A DNA stretch of 25,186 bases from IMG/VR virus record IMGVR_UViG_3300033144_000557, positions 1 to 25,186 of that record; one strand, given 5' to 3'. A model generated the notes under the pieces. It was not told the DNA's origin. It was given only the letters and a program-made list of their open reading frames with translations, and did not search any database. This DNA is from a virus. Positions 25,001 through 25,186 of this stretch are shown here, one piece after another; within the stretch, counting starts at the first letter, position 1, and every line of letters begins with the position of its first letter. The translations under genes and the position numbers were made by a program.

Positions 25001-25186
25001 CTGATGCTGTTATTAAAGATGGTAGAGTTGTAGAAATAAATAAAGACAAATATAAGAAAAACGTAAATTCTAGGGTAGATTACGTACCTATACCTGGTAG
25101 ATTATTTTGGGGTAATAAAGATCCTCAATACCAAGAGTTAATAAAAGAGGCTAATAAAAATGGTGTTAAGCCTAGTTTATCTAAAA
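19027..25186 (+). CDS. Giant putative virion cargo / polyvalent protein (3' truncated)
   Basis: The frame opened by ATG at 19027 has no stop to the window end: 2053 complete codons, and the gene continues. I do not recognise it as a named protein. In order: an acidic N terminus (~residues 1-95, Glu/Ser-rich); a polar mixed region; a long helical region (~500-760); an Ala/Gly/Met-rich, partly hydrophobic stretch (~830-1125) with GEGLTEVSQD at 1038-1047 and a hydrophobic run TFALGAIATGPVAVIGTTVE starting at ~1092; charged helices (~1130-1270); an HEKRH zinc-peptidase motif at 1331-1335; FDPSKNDNVGGFV at 1592-1604, resembling sigma region 2; then basic sequence. There is no DxDxD RNA-polymerase motif. 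Such multidomain giants next to ejection genes in phages are often packaged and injected, so that is the favoured role. The leader (TACAATTCAAT) has no Shine-Dalgarno. Confidence 0.85.
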   Translation, partial: MSDNKELELPEDFVLIEENEVEVPTDFEEVDDEEKKKKAATVNSANVVAVETDQPSIIPSTGSIISESGESESVEEVSEPEEEKDSSTGTRVDLKKISDNQIAARKEELHKIIKKKTNLKTSGRDKNINLDKELKIDTGDDKLDLFITEYLEDKRRNNMPVTREQVVKAALSKSFDFMSDIGAINPEAVTIKIDENNNYGIDEDLVKQKKSIQEELGPDYENAKLVGIIPRFSGDIERITTDVDVMSQDDVTSGGEIFDASGRLLKKPVEEKVVQEDIDLVKGKKLSSGTKLVFEVDGKLKYVMAPSSIDIGGKSLSDIEVDASVDIKRPSDYNLQMTKRINSVPYTSKLYNPNMDAQYFAVNDDGTLELDVNLSFDKAAEEFADDILNGEITSEDLAGKKDKNTGASDQRTGFNYDTWADFGFYYNEEDGKIYANVELDERGEPVKTSEGIIKDATTGEPAKSMLATNLDADEIGVVTPENPQEWYDNNQRNKRNYQSVDRSKSNKDLVKFLIENKQQARKSFNSDIIERDVNAQTQRDLEFQQKQLVIINQEVKILKDSMEGPGSNTAMFNTFKKTSADNQTRLNDQLNPLAADLTSKAAEIDRLYKMHENGEKINIKAYNKLFKKFEADRAKYNRMVEVLDMPMTEEFGWTSKGGKRPYETEEGKRAYEVIIHKDTGLEIVIGYNDNIKDVNNKLYFDRRAGKAMTVNDYIKQQKGYADEFAVNALQDMKKLEYLGFLYQDASLSINKRYAATFEREKILHDIAKEKALDNATIADYSKRTLNQFTDNYFRAMSGFVTSVVRTMSQGGNLVGLYDEEDMKTFDQGIKQMQREFEAASSVFAVDEDNVFRQAFSESFAGKAHAAMVDMIFDVLVTRGLGKSFTFAKSASKVKKAKSLMSTMMRTPTIAGAKSLASMGGKNIIKQTVGMMTNPMFLKIANDMDKQMQDPRFASMSSSQKYLYTMGTSFVMGKLEQLGIDFATEKVGGKVINHILEKAFATGGKDIARNVDNIIIEYMKNGALKTGKFIGTGGIKMTGEGLTEVSQDVFDWSAANMLNYLKGYNGAEAGNAATGFYKPDFFSKENMDQLFETFALGAIATGPVAVIGTTVEMIQDFGADKLAKLADSQWSSLYILRDSDNIKTYVDQMTLEAETEISKAKNVEEATAIREKYDNKIKSAEDFHDKIQSINPNLSSADQRLAYSLLTELETIEKSLTNPDGTKKNPELNKGKYDRIKTIKEELSILGDKANQNVQDSIDRANETNDVKTSIIVTSPDQDTNSQITIEDVSQKDIDKAINNVNNGGAAILQNSNGEQQIIISKDTDVETLLNHEKRHEFFREALAKNPQAGKNMVDIIRTYLSNSPGNQKIAKEIEKFYEQYENDPDYTQEELNEEFIMLFADRLTDKNLVNRIKDDRSLGQQLKFGIKDIYRRAFNIPIKEPKNIDDVIDLIKESRSALETGKKSKRLQRFADEGFAEDRDIKTTGPRNRSQVKETKAANTEIKQIGEQINSIAANANTAADVQTLLYNDLFAEDAPPKTSNLVDNIIKAQLRKNGIDVDKADATVYDQPLYGPDGIIQEIKSHFIEKSLMRFDPSKNDNVGGFVVSELVNYRIGDITNKYKPKQGTISIDKPTSTGKAFDVEDANATSDIERRAEFRKEKVIPRSKLKSKVPGFVDQSLEDNIETAILEIREGVRPKADSKEFLPFVKNVIEQKLAPTVKKQLGTCKNYTDFMRMKFIPKMRETMTPQFFVQLESMTKPSERLFTKPPVRLTKQADIDKAMLDDKVYVENTKQGVNLYEFKDFTDKQLVDYLLPPLKITSKKTGKEVKSGLRGNRKTTIATGSSFELGKDMIPSIFKGDPELALISKKIQRDPRSMMMKKPPLNFTPDDITQLLKLSRAFSKNDVARILELSKDPINEKTRDGIFKSVLNAAKKGFLTQQVIEAGKMGSGGRQTFYGDANSKYNNYAMAKKKGIEKVKKYFKTTDGEYIQMADAVIKDGRVVEINKDKYKKNVNSRVDYVPIPGRLFWGNKDPQYQELIKEANKNGVKPSLSK
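23017..23208 (+). other. HExxH zincin-like metallopeptidase motif inside the giant ORF
   Basis: NHEKRHEFF places H1331, E1332 and H1335 in the HExxH pattern, where the histidines bind zinc and the glutamate activates water. About 58 residues on, QEELNEEFIMLFADRL offers E1393 or E1394 as third zinc ligand on a predicted helix, the usual gluzincin arrangement. The motif follows a strand-like QQIIISKDTDVETLL, matching the strand-helix order of zincins. HExxH can occur by chance, but these flanks make a real domain likely. Confidence 0.6.
23800..23889 (+). other. Sigma-region-2-like motif inside the giant ORF
   Basis: RFDPSKNDNVGGFVVSELVN (residues 1591-1610) followed by YRIGDITNKYK resembles the 'FDP..G..F..Y....IR..I...' helix of bacterial sigma-70 region 2.1, a motif also met in giant phage proteins. 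Only this short block is recognised; the DNA-melting part of region 2 is not evident, so function as a sigma factor is not claimed. Confidence 0.35.

Noticed and set aside
1-25186. Search by eye for tRNA genes, CRISPR arrays, insertion sequences and attachment sites
   Set aside because: No cloverleaf-like sequence, regular spacer-repeat array, transposase motif or terminal inverted repeat was seen; intergenic gaps are too short to hold them.

Overview
The window looks like the virion-structure module of a tailed double-stranded DNA phage (podovirus-like). It is related in gene order and sequence motifs to the crAss-like phages (order Crassvirales and their marine relatives infecting Flavobacteriia). 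The base composition is AT-rich. All genes lie on the + strand and are packed with gaps of 0 to about 60 bases. Shine-Dalgarno sequences are essentially absent before the start codons; A/T-only or A-rich leaders stand in their place. Twelve of the thirteen stop codons seen are TAA, one is TAG and none is TGA. SD-less, A-rich starts suit a Bacteroidota host. The family assignment rests on recognised motifs and gene order, not on a database search.

Layout. 1-1572: C-terminal three quarters of the terminase large subunit, cut by the window edge before its Walker A motif. 1573-3771: portal with a long coiled-coil tail. 3794-4891: acidic, charged protein in the scaffold position. 4910-6373: major capsid protein. 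6405-6743: small unknown protein, followed by a strong terminator with a TTCG tetraloop. 6802-7563: unknown conserved-looking protein, followed by a second terminator. 7621-8607 and 8611-9744: two connector or tail-ring proteins. 9747-13952 and 13966-15678: two proteins that together resemble the large stabilisation or 'muzzle' protein at the tail tip; the first ends in three cysteine-rich repeats. 15696-16091: GNAT-like acetyltransferase. 16093-16665: Ala/Gln-rich putative internal (ejection) protein. 16667-19015: large protein with a possible peptidoglycan-hydrolase domain near its C terminus. 19027 to the end: one reading frame of at least 2053 codons, still open at the edge. It is a giant putative cargo or 'polyvalent' protein with an HExxH metallopeptidase motif and a sigma-region-2-like motif.

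Working together: terminase packs DNA through the portal into a shell of the capsid protein, probably built on the acidic scaffold. The ring and muzzle proteins form the short tail. The 190-, 782- and >2053-residue proteins are candidates for packaged and injected proteins. No tRNA, rRNA, CRISPR array, insertion sequence or attachment site was seen. There is no stretch above 300 bases without a gene. The most interesting items are the giant ORF with its embedded zincin-like motif, the apparent two-gene muzzle with a three-fold Cys-rich repeat, and the near-identical AT-only leaders in front of three separate genes.
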